This document shows positions 9,396 to 17,100 of a stretch of DNA of 24,938 nucleotides, piece by piece; the first letter of the stretch is position 1, and every line of letters begins with the position of its first letter. Both the position numbers and the translations under genes were made by a program. A model generated the notes under the pieces. The model was given only the letters and a program-made list of their open reading frames with translations, ran no database searches and was not told the DNA's origin. The stretch lies in assembly GCA_017543025.1 (NCBI GenBank), contig JAFYGX010000207.1, positions 1 through 24,938 on the forward strand. The letters run 5' to 3'. The stretch is from Solobacterium sp. (GTDB lineage: Bacteria > Bacillota_I > Bacilli_A > Erysipelotrichales > Erysipelotrichaceae).

Positions 9396-9536
9396 TCAGG
9401 GAAACACCCTGTATGGTGTGGCGGTACTGCGTGGAAAGAAACCGGCAGTACAGCCTGGAAAGCCGCTTCTTCCCATGGGGGATCAGGTAGCAGCGGATAA
9501 CAGAAAGAAGCGCTTGAAAGAAATGAAGCAGCTGGA
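9396..9536. other. Structured intergenic stretch after the helicase gene
   Basis: No gene is visible. Several perfect inverted repeats follow one another: ACACC/GGTGT near 9407-9421; GTACTGC (9424-9430) / GCAGTAC with a 14-nt loop; and CGCTTCTT (9464-9471) / AAGAAGCG (9505-9512). None has a T-tract on the plus strand, so a conventional terminator for the helicase gene was not identified. Confidence 0.4.
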
Positions 9537-9572
9537 AGAAAAATACAGTCTGCTTATGCGGTTTCAGACTGT
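9537..9572 (-). terminator. Second of two tandem terminators facing the ABC operon
   Basis: On the minus strand, ACAGTCTG and CAGACTGT (plus-strand coordinates 9565-9572 and 9545-9552) form a perfect 8-bp stem followed by ATTTTTCTTC. Its loop overlaps a second inverted repeat (CTTATGC/GCATAAG, arms at 9553-9559 and 9577-9583), giving a pseudoknot-like arrangement. Confidence 0.6.
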
Positions 9573-9579
9573 AAGTGCA

Positions 9580-9614
9580 TAAGAATAATAAACGCCCCGG
9601 TGATATACGGGGCG
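9580..9614 (-). terminator. Rho-independent terminator of the ABC transporter operon
   Basis: On the minus strand a 7-bp GC-rich stem, CGCCCCG/CGGGGCG (plus arms 9593-9599 and 9608-9614, 8-nt loop), is followed by TTTATTATTCTT. It starts 12 nt after the stop codon of the binding-protein gene. This is a textbook intrinsic terminator. Confidence 0.85.
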
Positions 9615-9625
9615 CATTCATAGGG

Positions 9626-10501
9626 TCAGTTCAGGCTGCCGCCTTCTACAACAAGGTCATCGGCATTGGAGTCTTCGCCGTAGACTTCACGAAGTGTTGC
9701 TTCATAGTCTGCGTGGAAGAAGTTCTCTCTGCCCAGAGTTTTAATCTCCTCATTAATCCAATTCAGCAGTGTGGTGTTCCCTTTTGTTACTGCAGGTGCA
9801 ATCGAATCGACATCTCCCAGTGCAGCAACGTTGACGACAAATCCGGGATTTACAGAAGCCCAGGCAAGTACTTCCGTGTTATCCGTGGAAAGCCCGGCTC
9901 CTCTTCCGTCGAGCAGTGCATTGTATGCATCAGCGTAAGCATCGTATTTCTGCAGCACTACATCCGGGTGGTTGGTTTCAAAATAGGTTTCAGCGGTAGT
10001 CCCTTTGGCGATTATCAGTTGTTTTCCGGTTCCTTCAAGATCAGCCACATCATTGATCGGGTCTTTTTCTGAAGAGACAATCCCAAGCTGAACCTTCATA
10101 TAAGGGAGCGCAAAGTCAACTTTTTCTGCCCGTTCCGGCGTGACTGTGAAGTTTGCAAGCACGATGTCTACTTTCCCGGTCTCTGCAAACTCTACACGGT
10201 TTGCCGGATCCAGCGATACATATTCTACTTCTGTTCCAAGATCCTGCCCGATCCGTTCGGCAAAATAAACATCATAGCCGGCATAGTTTCCGTTTTCATC
10301 GACATATCCAAACGGAGCTTTATCGGAGAAAACGCCGATTTTTACAGTTCCGGAGGCTTTAATCTCTTCCACTGTGCGGAAAACCGTACCGGTTCTATTT
10401 GTTTCGGGTGCAGCGGAAGCGGCTGCCGGCGTGTTTGCGGATCTGCAGGCGGCAAGTAATGTAAGAGCTGTTGCAGCAGTGATTAATTTCTGTGTGTTCA
10501 T
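9626..10501 (-). CDS. CjaA-like amino-acid (probably cysteine) ABC transporter substrate-binding lipoprotein
   Basis: A 291-residue extracytoplasmic solute-binding protein tethered to the membrane by lipid. The signal peptide ends in a lipobox LLAAC with C19. The mature part is an SBP_bac_3 fold. Phrases such as [88 protein letters not shown] and the tail ADDLVVEGG closely recall the CjaA family of cysteine-binding proteins. I therefore infer cysteine or a related amino acid as ligand. It is the last gene of the four-gene operon. Its ATG overlaps the stop of the ATPase gene (ATGA), with AGGAG upstream, so translation is coupled. A strong terminator follows. The cysteine-rich leader peptide of the operon independently supports the ligand guess. 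Confidence 0.9.
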   Translation of the reverse strand: MNTQKLITAATALTLLAACRSANTPAAASAAPETNRTGTVFRTVEEIKASGTVKIGVFSDKAPFGYVDENGNYAGYDVYFAERIGQDLGTEVEYVSLDPANRVEFAETGKVDIVLANFTVTPERAEKVDFALPYMKVQLGIVSSEKDPINDVADLEGTGKQLIIAKGTTAETYFETNHPDVVLQKYDAYADAYNALLDGRGAGLSTDNTEVLAWASVNPGFVVNVAALGDVDSIAPAVTKGNTTLLNWINEEIKTLGRENFFHADYEATLREVYGEDSNADDLVVEGGSLN

Positions 10502-11274
10502 GATTTTTCCTCTCCTGATTTCTTTTTTGTTTCATAAGTGAATGTTTCCAGAAACTTTGCGGCCCGTTCTGTCGATGGATTGGTGAAGAACGTTTCCGGA
10601 GAAGCTTCTTCTGCGATTCTGCCCTGATCGATGAATACGATGCGGTCTGCTGCCGCACGGGCAAAATTCATTTCATGTGTAACGATCACCATGGTAATTC
10701 CCTGTTCGGCCAGCTGCAGCATGACATCGAGCACTTCCCGTACCATTTCGGGATCCAGTGCTGCGGTAACTTCATCAAACAGCATGACCTCGGGATGCAT
10801 CGCCAGCGCGCGCACAATGGCAACACGCTGTTTTTGACCTCCGCTTAACTGTCTTGGATAAACATCTTTCTTTTCAAGCAGACCTACCCGCTTCAGAAGA
10901 GCTTCTGCTTCATTTCGGGCGTCTGTCTTACTGCGTTTCTGCACCTGAACGGGTGCCAGAGTGATATTTTCTTCAATTGTCAGATGCGGGAACAGATCAT
11001 AGCTCTGAAAGACCATCCCGATTTTCTGACGAAGGGCAGTCATATTCTTTCCATCTTTACTTACGGGCTCCCCATCCAGAGTGATGGAACCGCTCTGGTA
11101 GGATTCCAGCCCGTTCATACATCGCAGCAAAGTAGACTTTCCGCATCCGGAAGGACCGAGAATTACGACAACCTCGCCTTTATGAATGTCAAGCGTGATG
11201 CCGTTCAGAACCTCGCCTGTACCGTCATAGCTTTTTACAAGGTCTTTGATGGATATCTGAATGTCCTGATTCAT
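10498..11274 (-). CDS. Polar amino-acid ABC transporter ATP-binding protein
   Basis: A 258-residue ATPase that energises import on the inner face of the membrane. The start at 11274 is chosen because GGAGG lies a few bases upstream and the ATG overlaps the stop of the preceding permease; the longer in-frame extension to 11367 would run deep into that gene. Motifs: Walker [10 protein letters not shown] (40-48), Q-loop [10 protein letters not shown], signature LSGGQ (143-147), Walker B VMLFDE (163-168), D-loop ALDPE, and H-loop VTHE (H200). The sequence is of the GlnQ/HisP polar amino-acid class and of normal length. It shares ATGA overlaps with both neighbours. Confidence 0.95.
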   Translation of the reverse strand: MNQDIQISIKDLVKSYDGTGEVLNGITLDIHKGEVVVILGPSGCGKSTLLRCMNGLESYQSGSITLDGEPVSKDGKNMTALRQKIGMVFQSYDLFPHLTIEENITLAPVQVQKRSKTDARNEAEALLKRVGLLEKKDVYPRQLSGGQKQRVAIVRALAMHPEVMLFDEVTAALDPEMVREVLDVMLQLAEQGITMVIVTHEMNFARAAADRIVFIDQGRIAEEASPETFFTNPSTERAAKFLETFTYETKKKSGEEKS

Positions 11275-11951
11275 ATCTGCCTCCAATGCTGTTCCAGTTT
11301 TCCTGCAAGTACTGATATCGGCCAGCAAAGCAGGAAGTAAAGAATAAATACTGCGCCGTATACCCATAACGCTCCGGTGGGATACTGCATCCGGTTCGCA
11401 TCAATGATCTGCTGTCCGGTTTTCAGAACTTCTACCATTCCGATGATTTCAACCAATGAGGTTGTTTTGATCATCCGGGTGATCAGGTTGATCGATGGAG
11501 CAACCAGACGGCGGATTGTCTGCGGCAGAATGACGTGCCGGAAGGTCTGCTTTCGGTCAAGCCCAAGCGCCGCTGCGCTTTCATACTGATGAATCGGAAT
11601 CGAAGTCAGCGCACCGCGTACCAGATCGCCCATCTCGGCGGTTCCCCACAGGGTAAATACGACTACTGCACTGGTCCAGGAAGAGAGATTGATGTTCCAT
11701 TGGCGGGTTACGCCGAAGTAAACCAGAAACAGCAGGACCAGCTGCGGCATAATCCGGATAAAGTTCAGATACAGCCAGCAGAATGCCTGTACAAAACGGT
11801 TCTTTACCGTCATCAGAATGCCGAACATAGTTCCGAAAACAAAGGACAGTCCAACGGAGACCAGGCTGATCTGCAGGGTTACCCACAGTCCTTTCAGCAG
11901 CCGCAGAAAGTTGATTCCTTTGAAGAGGATGCTAAATCCCGAATCCGGCAT
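11271..11951 (-). CDS. Amino-acid ABC transporter permease (second in operon)
   Basis: A 226-residue integral membrane subunit of the HisM/GlnP type with about five hydrophobic segments, the first near residues 20-45 and the last near 195-215. The cytoplasmic coupling (EAA) loop is visible as [22 protein letters not shown], split here as [14 protein letters not shown] and RHVILPQ, followed by [16 protein letters not shown]. The ATG at 11951 is preceded by GGAG on the minus strand and lies 20 nt inside the upstream permease gene; its stop overlaps the ATPase start. It presumably forms a heterodimer with the 11932-12591 permease. Confidence 0.93.
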   Translation of the reverse strand: MPDSGFSILFKGINFLRLLKGLWVTLQISLVSVGLSFVFGTMFGILMTVKNRFVQAFCWLYLNFIRIMPQLVLLFLVYFGVTRQWNINLSSWTSAVVVFTLWGTAEMGDLVRGALTSIPIHQYESAAALGLDRKQTFRHVILPQTIRRLVAPSINLITRMIKTTSLVEIIGMVEVLKTGQQIIDANRMQYPTGALWVYGAVFILYFLLCWPISVLAGKLEQHWRQI

Positions 11952-12591
11952 AGCGTAATCTCCTTTCTGTATAGGATGCCAGCAGAGAAACCGGCAGCAG
12001 GATCAGCAGGTAGAATACCACCAGCATAAAAAGCGCTTCTGAGGTATTGTAATCATTGCCGATCAGATCTTTTGCGACATACATGAGGTCTGCCAGAGCA
12101 ATGGCGCTGACCACCGATGTCTCTTTGATGAGGAATACAATGTTGGCCGCAATGGCGGGGAATGCCACTGCCAAGGCCTGCGGGAAGATTACAAAGCGTA
12201 TGACCTGAAACGGAGTCATGCCAAGACTGATGGCGGATTCTGTCTGAATCACATCCACAGCCTCGAGACCGGATCGAATGGCTTCTGCCATATAGCTGCC
12301 GCCAAGGAATGTCAGGGCTGCGATCGCGGAGAGTTCTCTGCTCCATGTGAGGCCGATCTTTGGCAGGCCGAAGTAGATGAAGAACAGCTGTACCAGCATC
12401 GGTGTATTCCGGCTGAGCTCGATATAACCACCACTGATCTGACGCAGGATCGGAATACGGAAAAACTGTATGCCGCTGCAGAGCAGTCCGATCACAAAGG
12501 ACAGGGCAATTCCTGCAATGCTGATCTTCAGAGTGACCAGTGCTCCCTTTGCGAATAACGGGAGATATTCCAGTAAGATTGCGGGATTCAT
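11932..12591 (-). CDS. Amino-acid ABC transporter permease (first structural gene of operon)
   Basis: A 219-residue permease of the same HisM-type family, with membrane segments near 15-40, 55-75, 85-110, 145-170 and 185-205. The coupling loop reads QTESAISLGMTPFQVIRF followed by VIFPQALAVAFPAIAAN, and IKETSVVSAIA matches the conserved stretch after the loop in this family. It is the first structural gene of the operon, beginning about 40 nt after the leader terminator. The ribosome binding site is AAAGGA with a slightly long spacer. Its 3' end overlaps the second permease by 20 nt. Confidence 0.93.
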   Translation of the reverse strand: MNPAILLEYLPLFAKGALVTLKISIAGIALSFVIGLLCSGIQFFRIPILRQISGGYIELSRNTPMLVQLFFIYFGLPKIGLTWSRELSAIAALTFLGGSYMAEAIRSGLEAVDVIQTESAISLGMTPFQVIRFVIFPQALAVAFPAIAANIVFLIKETSVVSAIALADLMYVAKDLIGNDYNTSEALFMLVVFYLLILLPVSLLASYTERRLRYAGFGI

Positions 12592-12620
12592 CAGGTGTGT
12601 TTTCCTTTCGTCTGTGTTTC

Positions 12621-12655
12621 AAAATAAAAAACGGGCTGTTTATCATGCGCCCGCT
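12621..12655 (-). terminator. Leader terminator (attenuator) of the ABC operon
   Basis: On the minus strand AGCGGGC (12655-12649) pairs with GCCCGTT (12636-12630) around a 12-nt loop GCATGATAAACA, followed by TTTTTATTTT. It sits between the leader ORF and the first permease, so it would stop most transcripts before the operon. Eleven bases in and beside its loop (12649-12639) are complementary, with one bulge, to TTTATTCATGCG inside the leader ORF (12706-12695), offering a competing antiterminator. Confidence 0.8.
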
Positions 12656-12679
12656 GTATCGTTGATCATGAACTGCCGT

Positions 12680-12763
12680 TCAGACTGTCTCGACCGCATG
12701 AATAAAAACAGTGAATCTGTACATCCGACAACAGCTGAGACAACACATGTTTTTCTGTTTCAT
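12680..12763 (-). CDS. Cysteine-rich leader peptide of the ABC operon
   Basis: A 27-codon ORF on the minus strand beginning MKQKNMCCLSCCRM, with four cysteines (residues 7, 8, 11 and 12), all UGU. The ATG at 12763 has GAGG about 7 nt upstream. The ORF lies about 18 nt after the predicted transcription start and ends in TGA 24 nt before the leader terminator hairpin. The tail after the Cys block is unremarkable. Clusters of the codon for the regulated amino acid are the hallmark of attenuation leader peptides, and the operon downstream encodes a CjaA-like, probably cysteine-binding, transporter. I infer that ribosome stalling at the UGU cluster under low charged tRNA-Cys permits the antiterminator and operon expression. 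No T-box motif is present. The alternative is a chance ORF, which I consider unlikely given promoter, ribosome binding site, terminator and codon content. Confidence 0.75.
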   Translation of the reverse strand: MKQKNMCCLSCCRMYRFTVFIHAVETV

Positions 12764-12787
12764 AGGTCTTCCTCTTTCTTTTCCGTA

Positions 12788-12816
12788 GTTTTAGCAGATC
12801 GTTTCATGCATGTCAA
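12788..12816 (-). promoter_or_regulatory. Sigma-A type promoter of the ABC operon leader
   Basis: On the minus strand a perfect TTGACA (12816-12811), a 17-bp spacer and TAAAAC (12793-12788, four of six matches to TATAAT) place the transcription start near 12781, about 18 nt before the leader peptide ATG. Confidence 0.7.
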
Positions 12817-12837
12817 GAGAAATGATTTGCGCCTGAA

Positions 12838-12863
12838 CCGAACATGTCAGCCGAACATGTCAG
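12838..12863. repeat. Perfect 13-bp tandem repeat upstream of the ABC promoter
   Basis: CCGAACATGTCAG occurs twice head to tail (12838-12850 and 12851-12863). Each copy contains the palindrome ACATGT. The array ends about 22 bp upstream of the -35 box, a usual place for an activator site. A looser inverted relative, CTGACAATGTGTGG, lies near 12876-12889. Confidence 0.6.
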
Positions 12864-12942
12864 AGAATGGACCTTCTGACAATGTGTGGAAATGATCCGG
12901 TTTGCGGCAGTCTTTTCAGGACACCGGGCTGCAGATCTGTAT

Positions 12943-12962
12943 CTGAAATACGCTGAAATACG
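12943..12962. repeat. 10-bp tandem duplication
   Basis: CTGAAATACG is present twice in direct succession in non-coding sequence between the ABC promoter region and the TnpB remnant. It is probably a small slippage duplication; no function is evident. Confidence 0.4.
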
Positions 12963-13014
12963 TTTTCTGGAATCTGGAAGTCTTCTTTCCTGTACCGAAA
13001 AATGAACTTAGCTT

Positions 13015-13211
13015 GTACCTTGCTTCACGGAACTGCGAAATGGAAAGACTTATCTGAAAGTGCACCGCACAACACAGACCTGCAGTGAATGCGGGCATGT
13101 GATGAAAGAAGAAGATCCCATTGTCCGGTATGCAAACCTGATCACAGACGGGATTACAATGCGGCAAAGAGCATTATGAACCGTGGAATAGAAATGTTCT
13201 ATTCCGCATAA
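13015..13211 (+). pseudogene. C-terminal remnant of a TnpB (IS200/IS605-type) protein
   Basis: The plus strand encodes KTYLKVHRTTQTCSECGHVMKEED in one frame (cut here as KTYLKVHRTTQ, then TCSECGH, then VMKEED), and from 13119 in another frame HCPVCKPDHRRDYNAAKSIM followed by NRGIEMFYSA and TAA. This is the zinc-finger CxxC...CxxC and the RuvC-III RDYNAA block that ends TnpB/transposon endonuclease proteins. A frameshift near 13117 separates the halves, an in-frame TAG lies just upstream at 13012, and the N-terminal 300 or so residues are absent. No TnpA is nearby. It is a dead fragment of an old insertion; the terminal 21 nt form a hairpin. Confidence 0.8.
13185..13205 (+). repeat. Perfect 9-bp hairpin at the end of the TnpB remnant
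   Basis: GGAATAGAA and TTCTATTCC flank ATG. It overlaps the last codons and abuts the stop of the tnpB remnant. In IS200/IS605 elements the 3' end of tnpB overlaps the omegaRNA and right-end hairpins, so this may be a leftover of that structure. Confidence 0.45.
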
Positions 13212-13370
13212 ATGAACTGAAATCCTGGCTGGCAGCTCACCAGGGCAGCCGTCCTCTGACGGGCAGCCCTCTTTCCTTTCCGGTATCGCAGGGCAGGTAA
13301 CGTCAGCGGTATCCGGATAAGCTGAACGAACAGAAGCGGAGTTTATCCCGCGCGGAATTCGTTCAGGCCT
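13212..13370. other. Hairpin-rich stretch after the TnpB remnant
   Basis: It contains CCGTC-CTCT-GACGG (13249-13262), a palindrome TATCCGGATA (13309-13318), and a larger hairpin CTGAACGAA (13322-13330) / TTCGTTCAG (13358-13366) with an internal GCGG/CCGC. GGGCAGCC is repeated at 13243 and 13261. The structures could be the remains of an IS605-type right end and omegaRNA, or part of an unrelated RNA. Confidence 0.35.
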
Positions 13371-13557
13371 TGCCTTCAGTGATGCGCAGTTGGCATGTCT
13401 GGATCAATACGGTATCAGCCGGAAGAAAGAAGTTCACAGAATATTGTCTCAGCTGTATGATGGAAATGCAGTTGCGCAAAACGCGCAATATGGAATGGGG
13501 AAGGAACGCCGTATGCCGGCGAACTTCAGGAAGGGAGATGACTCTGACAGATCATGA
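13321..13557 (+). pseudogene. Headless ORF of unknown function, coupled to the next small gene
   Basis: From a stop at 13318 an open frame runs to TGA at 13555-13557 and reads like protein: FIPRGIRSGLAFSDAQLAC, then LDQYGISRKKEVHRILSQLY, then AQYGMGKERRMPANFRKGDD. No ATG or GTG start lies before the conserved-looking part; the first ATG is near the C-terminus. I infer that the 5' end was lost, possibly during the insertion or decay that left the TnpB fragment just upstream. The stop overlaps the ATG of the next ORF (ATGA), so the two were once translated together. I do not recognise the family. The predicted helix-rich C-terminal part could be a nucleic-acid-binding domain, but that is a guess. 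Confidence 0.4.
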
Positions 13558-13802
13558 TGAAGAAATATGTGGATGTGGATGTCCGATGGAAAAAGGACGG
13601 ATCAATTATTCCGACTGCGATCATCTGGGAAACCGACGGCGGAGAAGAACGCTATGAAATAACAAGAATCATTGCCGGGCCTCTGTCGCGTGCCAGCGCT
13701 GCAGGCGGAGTCGGAAAGCGATATGAGATCATGATCGGCCGAAGCAGGCGGTTTCTGTTCCGCGAAAAAGACAGATGGTTTCTGGAAAGCACGAAGCAGT
13801 AA
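13554..13802 (+). CDS. Small conserved-looking protein of unknown function
   Basis: An 82-residue basic protein beginning MMKKYVDVDVRWKKDGSII. It alternates short beta-like stretches (KYVDVDVRW, IIPTAIIWE, RYEITRII, RYEIMIG, RRFLFREKDRWFLE), suggesting a small beta-barrel or beta-sandwich. The ATG at 13554 overlaps the stop of the headless upstream ORF; ATG 13557 is an equally possible start. AGGAAGGGAG lies 16-20 nt upstream, somewhat far. Similar short proteins with WEDG-, R- and YLF-type motifs occur in Bacillota, but I cannot name the family or function from sequence alone. With its upstream partner broken, it may be non-functional or only weakly translated. Confidence 0.55.
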   Translation: MMKKYVDVDVRWKKDGSIIPTAIIWETDGGEERYEITRIIAGPLSRASAAGGVGKRYEIMIGRSRRFLFREKDRWFLESTKQ

Positions 13803-14147
13803 TCCGGAATAATAAAATCTGTCCGCAGGAGAATTCCGTTCTGCAGGCAGAAAAAAGAGTACGATATAGATGTGGAAACAGCCCAGGTGCTTCTGTGCTG
13901 CAGGCAGGAATCTGCAGACATTTTCCGGGGTTTTTCTGCAATTGGTGAATAGGAAAAAACGGAAAAACATGCAATCATTATTGAAGATATATAAGTGAGT
14001 TATGAGGTGAAATACAGGCATCTCTCTGAGTATACAGAGAATGACTGTTTACTGCAGTTTCTGTTGTGCAGCAGCGCATGCCTGAAAATTGCCGGAATGG
14101 GGAAACACCCGCTGAAACGCACAATCACTTGCAAAGGAGATTTATTT
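13803..14147. other. Intergenic region upstream of the permease-signalling fusion gene
   Basis: No gene is recognised. CTGCAGGCAG occurs at about 13841 and 13899 with further CTGCAG palindromes, and TCTCTG/CAGAGA forms a 6-bp hairpin at 14023-14040. A TATATA box at 13988 has no clear -35 partner. No c-di-GMP (GEMM) riboswitch consensus was seen. The open frame extending upstream to 13995 lacks a ribosome binding site and looks non-coding. Confidence 0.4.
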
Positions 14148-17100
14148 ATGAACGAAACATCGCCTGTTTCTGAAAAAAAATCCGAACTGAAGCCGTATCT
14201 TTCGATGCTTGCAGTCTGGGCATTGTCGGTCGGTTCAGCAATCGGTTGGGGTTCACTTGTTGTTACAAGCAGTTCCTATCTCTCTGAAGCAGGGCCGCTT
14301 GGCTCTATCATCGGTCTGCTGATCGGATTTGTCATGATGCTGATGGTTTCGAACCATTATCATTATCTGGGAAATCACTTTCCGGGTTCCGGCGGGCTTT
14401 ATAACTATATAAAGCATATTTTCGGCTATGACCGGGCATTTCTGATTGCCTGGTTCATGTTTCTGATCTATATCTCCATTTTCTGGGCGAATGCGACCAG
14501 CATCCCGCTGTTTGCGCGGTACTTCCTGCAGGGAGTATTCAAAACCGGCTATCTTTATACGATCTTCGGCTATGACGTTTATCTTGGAGAGGCTCTGATC
14601 ACGCTTGTCGTGATGTGGCTTGTCGGTCTTCTCTGCATGAAGAGCAAGAAGGCGACTGCCCGTATCATGGTTGTAATGGTGCTGCTGTTTACAGCAGGAA
14701 TTACCATATGCTTTACTGCAGCGATGCTCATGCACAGCAGCTCCGGTATGACCATGAGTCCTGCGTTTCTCCCGGACAAAAACGTTCTGAGTCAGGTGAT
14801 TCATATCGCATTCGTTTCGCCATGGGCCTTTATCGGTTTTGAAAGCGTCTCTCATTCCGCCGAGGAATACTCGTTCAAACACACGAAAATGTTCCGTATT
14901 CTTGCGGCTTCCGTGACTGTTACGACGGCGCTGTATATTTTTATTGTCCTGCTCAGCGTCACCGCTTATCCGGAAGGGTGTTCCAGCTGGCTTGATTACA
15001 TTACGCATCTGAATCAATATGAAGGAATCGCCGGACTTCCGGCATTTTATGCCGCAAACCATTATCTTGGCAGTACCGGCGTATATATTCTGATGGCATC
15101 TCTGCTGTCGCTGGTGCTGACCAGTCTTATCGGAATGCTGCGGACGTTAAGCAGACTTTGCTATGCCGTGGCACAGGATGGAATTCTGCCGAAGCGGCTT
15201 GCCGAGCTCAATGAAAAACATATTCCGGTCAGAACCATTCTTCTGGTGCTGCTGGTTTCGCTTCCGATTCCGTTTGTCGGCAGAACAGCGATCGGATGGA
15301 TCGTGGATACCACGACAATCGGCGCTACGATTATTTACAGCTTCGCCTCCGTGGCAGTGTTCAAGCTGTCCGGGGAGGAAGGGGCTAAGAAAGAGCGGTT
15401 CCTGAGCTGGATCTGCCTGTTCATTCTGGTTGCTTTTGTCGTCTATCTGCTGTTTCCGAGTGCATTTTCCGACTACACCATTGCGACAGAGACCTATGTG
15501 CTGCTTGCGGTCTGGTCTTTGCTTGGCCTGCTGTATTTCCACTGGGTCATCCGAAATGACAATGACCGGAAATTCGGTAAGGCGATCATTGTATGGCTGG
15601 CCCTGCTGGTCTTTATTGTCCTGATGGCAATGACCTGGGCAGAGCGGCTGAATGAAGACAGGGAAAATAAGATCATTGCAGAGATATCAGAATATATCGA
15701 CGGTACAGGAGACAGCAGATTTCTCGCAATGAGCAAGGAAGAGTTCCTTGCACTAGAGCTCAGAAAGCTTCACGCTGCAGATAATACCAGTGTGTTTGTC
15801 ATTGTCGGACTGTTCGGACTGTCGCTTGTCGCGATGCTCACCAATTATCTTTCCATGCGCAAGTGGGAGAACAAAGCGGTCCGTGAACGAGACGAAGCGG
15901 AAACCATTGCGCTGATCGATCCGATGACCGGCGTCAAAAGCAAGCATGCCTATATGCTGAATCAGAAACAGATCGACAGTACAATTACAGAAGGAACAGC
16001 AGATGCTTTTGCGGTCTGCGTATGTGATGTGAACGGTCTGAAGGTGATCAACGATACGCTCGGACATAAAGCGGGCGATGAATATATTATCAGCGCAAGC
16101 AGAATGATCTGTGACATCTTCCAGCACAGTCCGGTGTTCCGGACCGGCGGCGATGAGTTTGTGGTGATACTGCACGGACGTGATTATCTGATCCGAAAGG
16201 AACTGGTGCTGGCACTGCATGATCGCTCGGTACAGCATATCAGTACAAAGGAAGTCGTCATTTCAGGCGGTCTTTCCGATTATCAGCCGGGTACGGACAG
16301 CTGCTTCCACGATGTATTTGAACGTGCAGATGCACTGATGTACGAAGAGAAGAAGCTGCTCAAGGGCATGGGCGCTGTCTCAAGAGAAGATGCGGAAACG
16401 CCTGCGAGGCCGATCTTCCCGGCGGATGGAGATGCTGAGATCATGAATCTCAAGCGGCATATTCTCATTGTCGAAGATGAGCATATCAACCAGATGATTC
16501 TCGGTAATATGCTGCAGGATGATTATGAAATTCTGTATGCTTCGGACGGAAGCGAAGCGCTGGAATCAGTCAAGACCCATAAAGACGATCTGGCACTGGT
16601 ATTGCTGGACCTTCAGATGCCCCAGATGAGCGGTATGGAAGTGCTGCAGGTAATGAAAGAGGAAGAAGAGCTCAGCAGTATTCCGGTAATCGTAATGACA
16701 GCCGATCAGAGTGCGGAGGTAGACTGCCTGAAAATCGGTGCAATTGACTTCATTCCGAAACCATATCCGTCCGCTGAAATCATTCAGGCACGCGTCAACC
16801 GGTGTATTGAACTGAGCGAGAAGCGGAATATCATCGAATCCACGGAGCGTGACAGTCTGACAAACCTTCTGAACCTCGATTACTTCCTGCGTTATGTCCG
16901 GATGTATGATCAGCATTACCACGACATGCCGATGGATGCGATCGTTCTTGACGTCAATCATTTCCATATGCTCAATGAACGGTACGGAAAGCAGTACGGC
17001 GACAGCGTGCTTGCCCGTATCGGCAACCGCATCCGGAAAGTCTCCCGTGAAATCGGCGGCGTCTGCTGCAGAAGAGGGGCGGATATCTTCTATATTTACT

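Noticed and set aside
12592..12830. T-box or SAM riboswitch as the regulator of the ABC operon
   Set aside because: No T-box consensus (AGGGTGG-type) and no SAM-riboswitch core could be found in the leader; the leader is short and dominated by the Cys-rich ORF and terminator.
13995..14147. N-terminal extension of the permease fusion protein
   Set aside because: The added residues lack a ribosome binding site and are not hydrophobic or domain-like, whereas ATG 14148 follows AAAGGAG at ideal spacing.
13803..14147. c-di-GMP (GEMM) riboswitch upstream of the permease fusion
   Set aside because: The conserved CACGCACAGGGCAAACC-like and GGGACGCAAAG-like blocks are absent.
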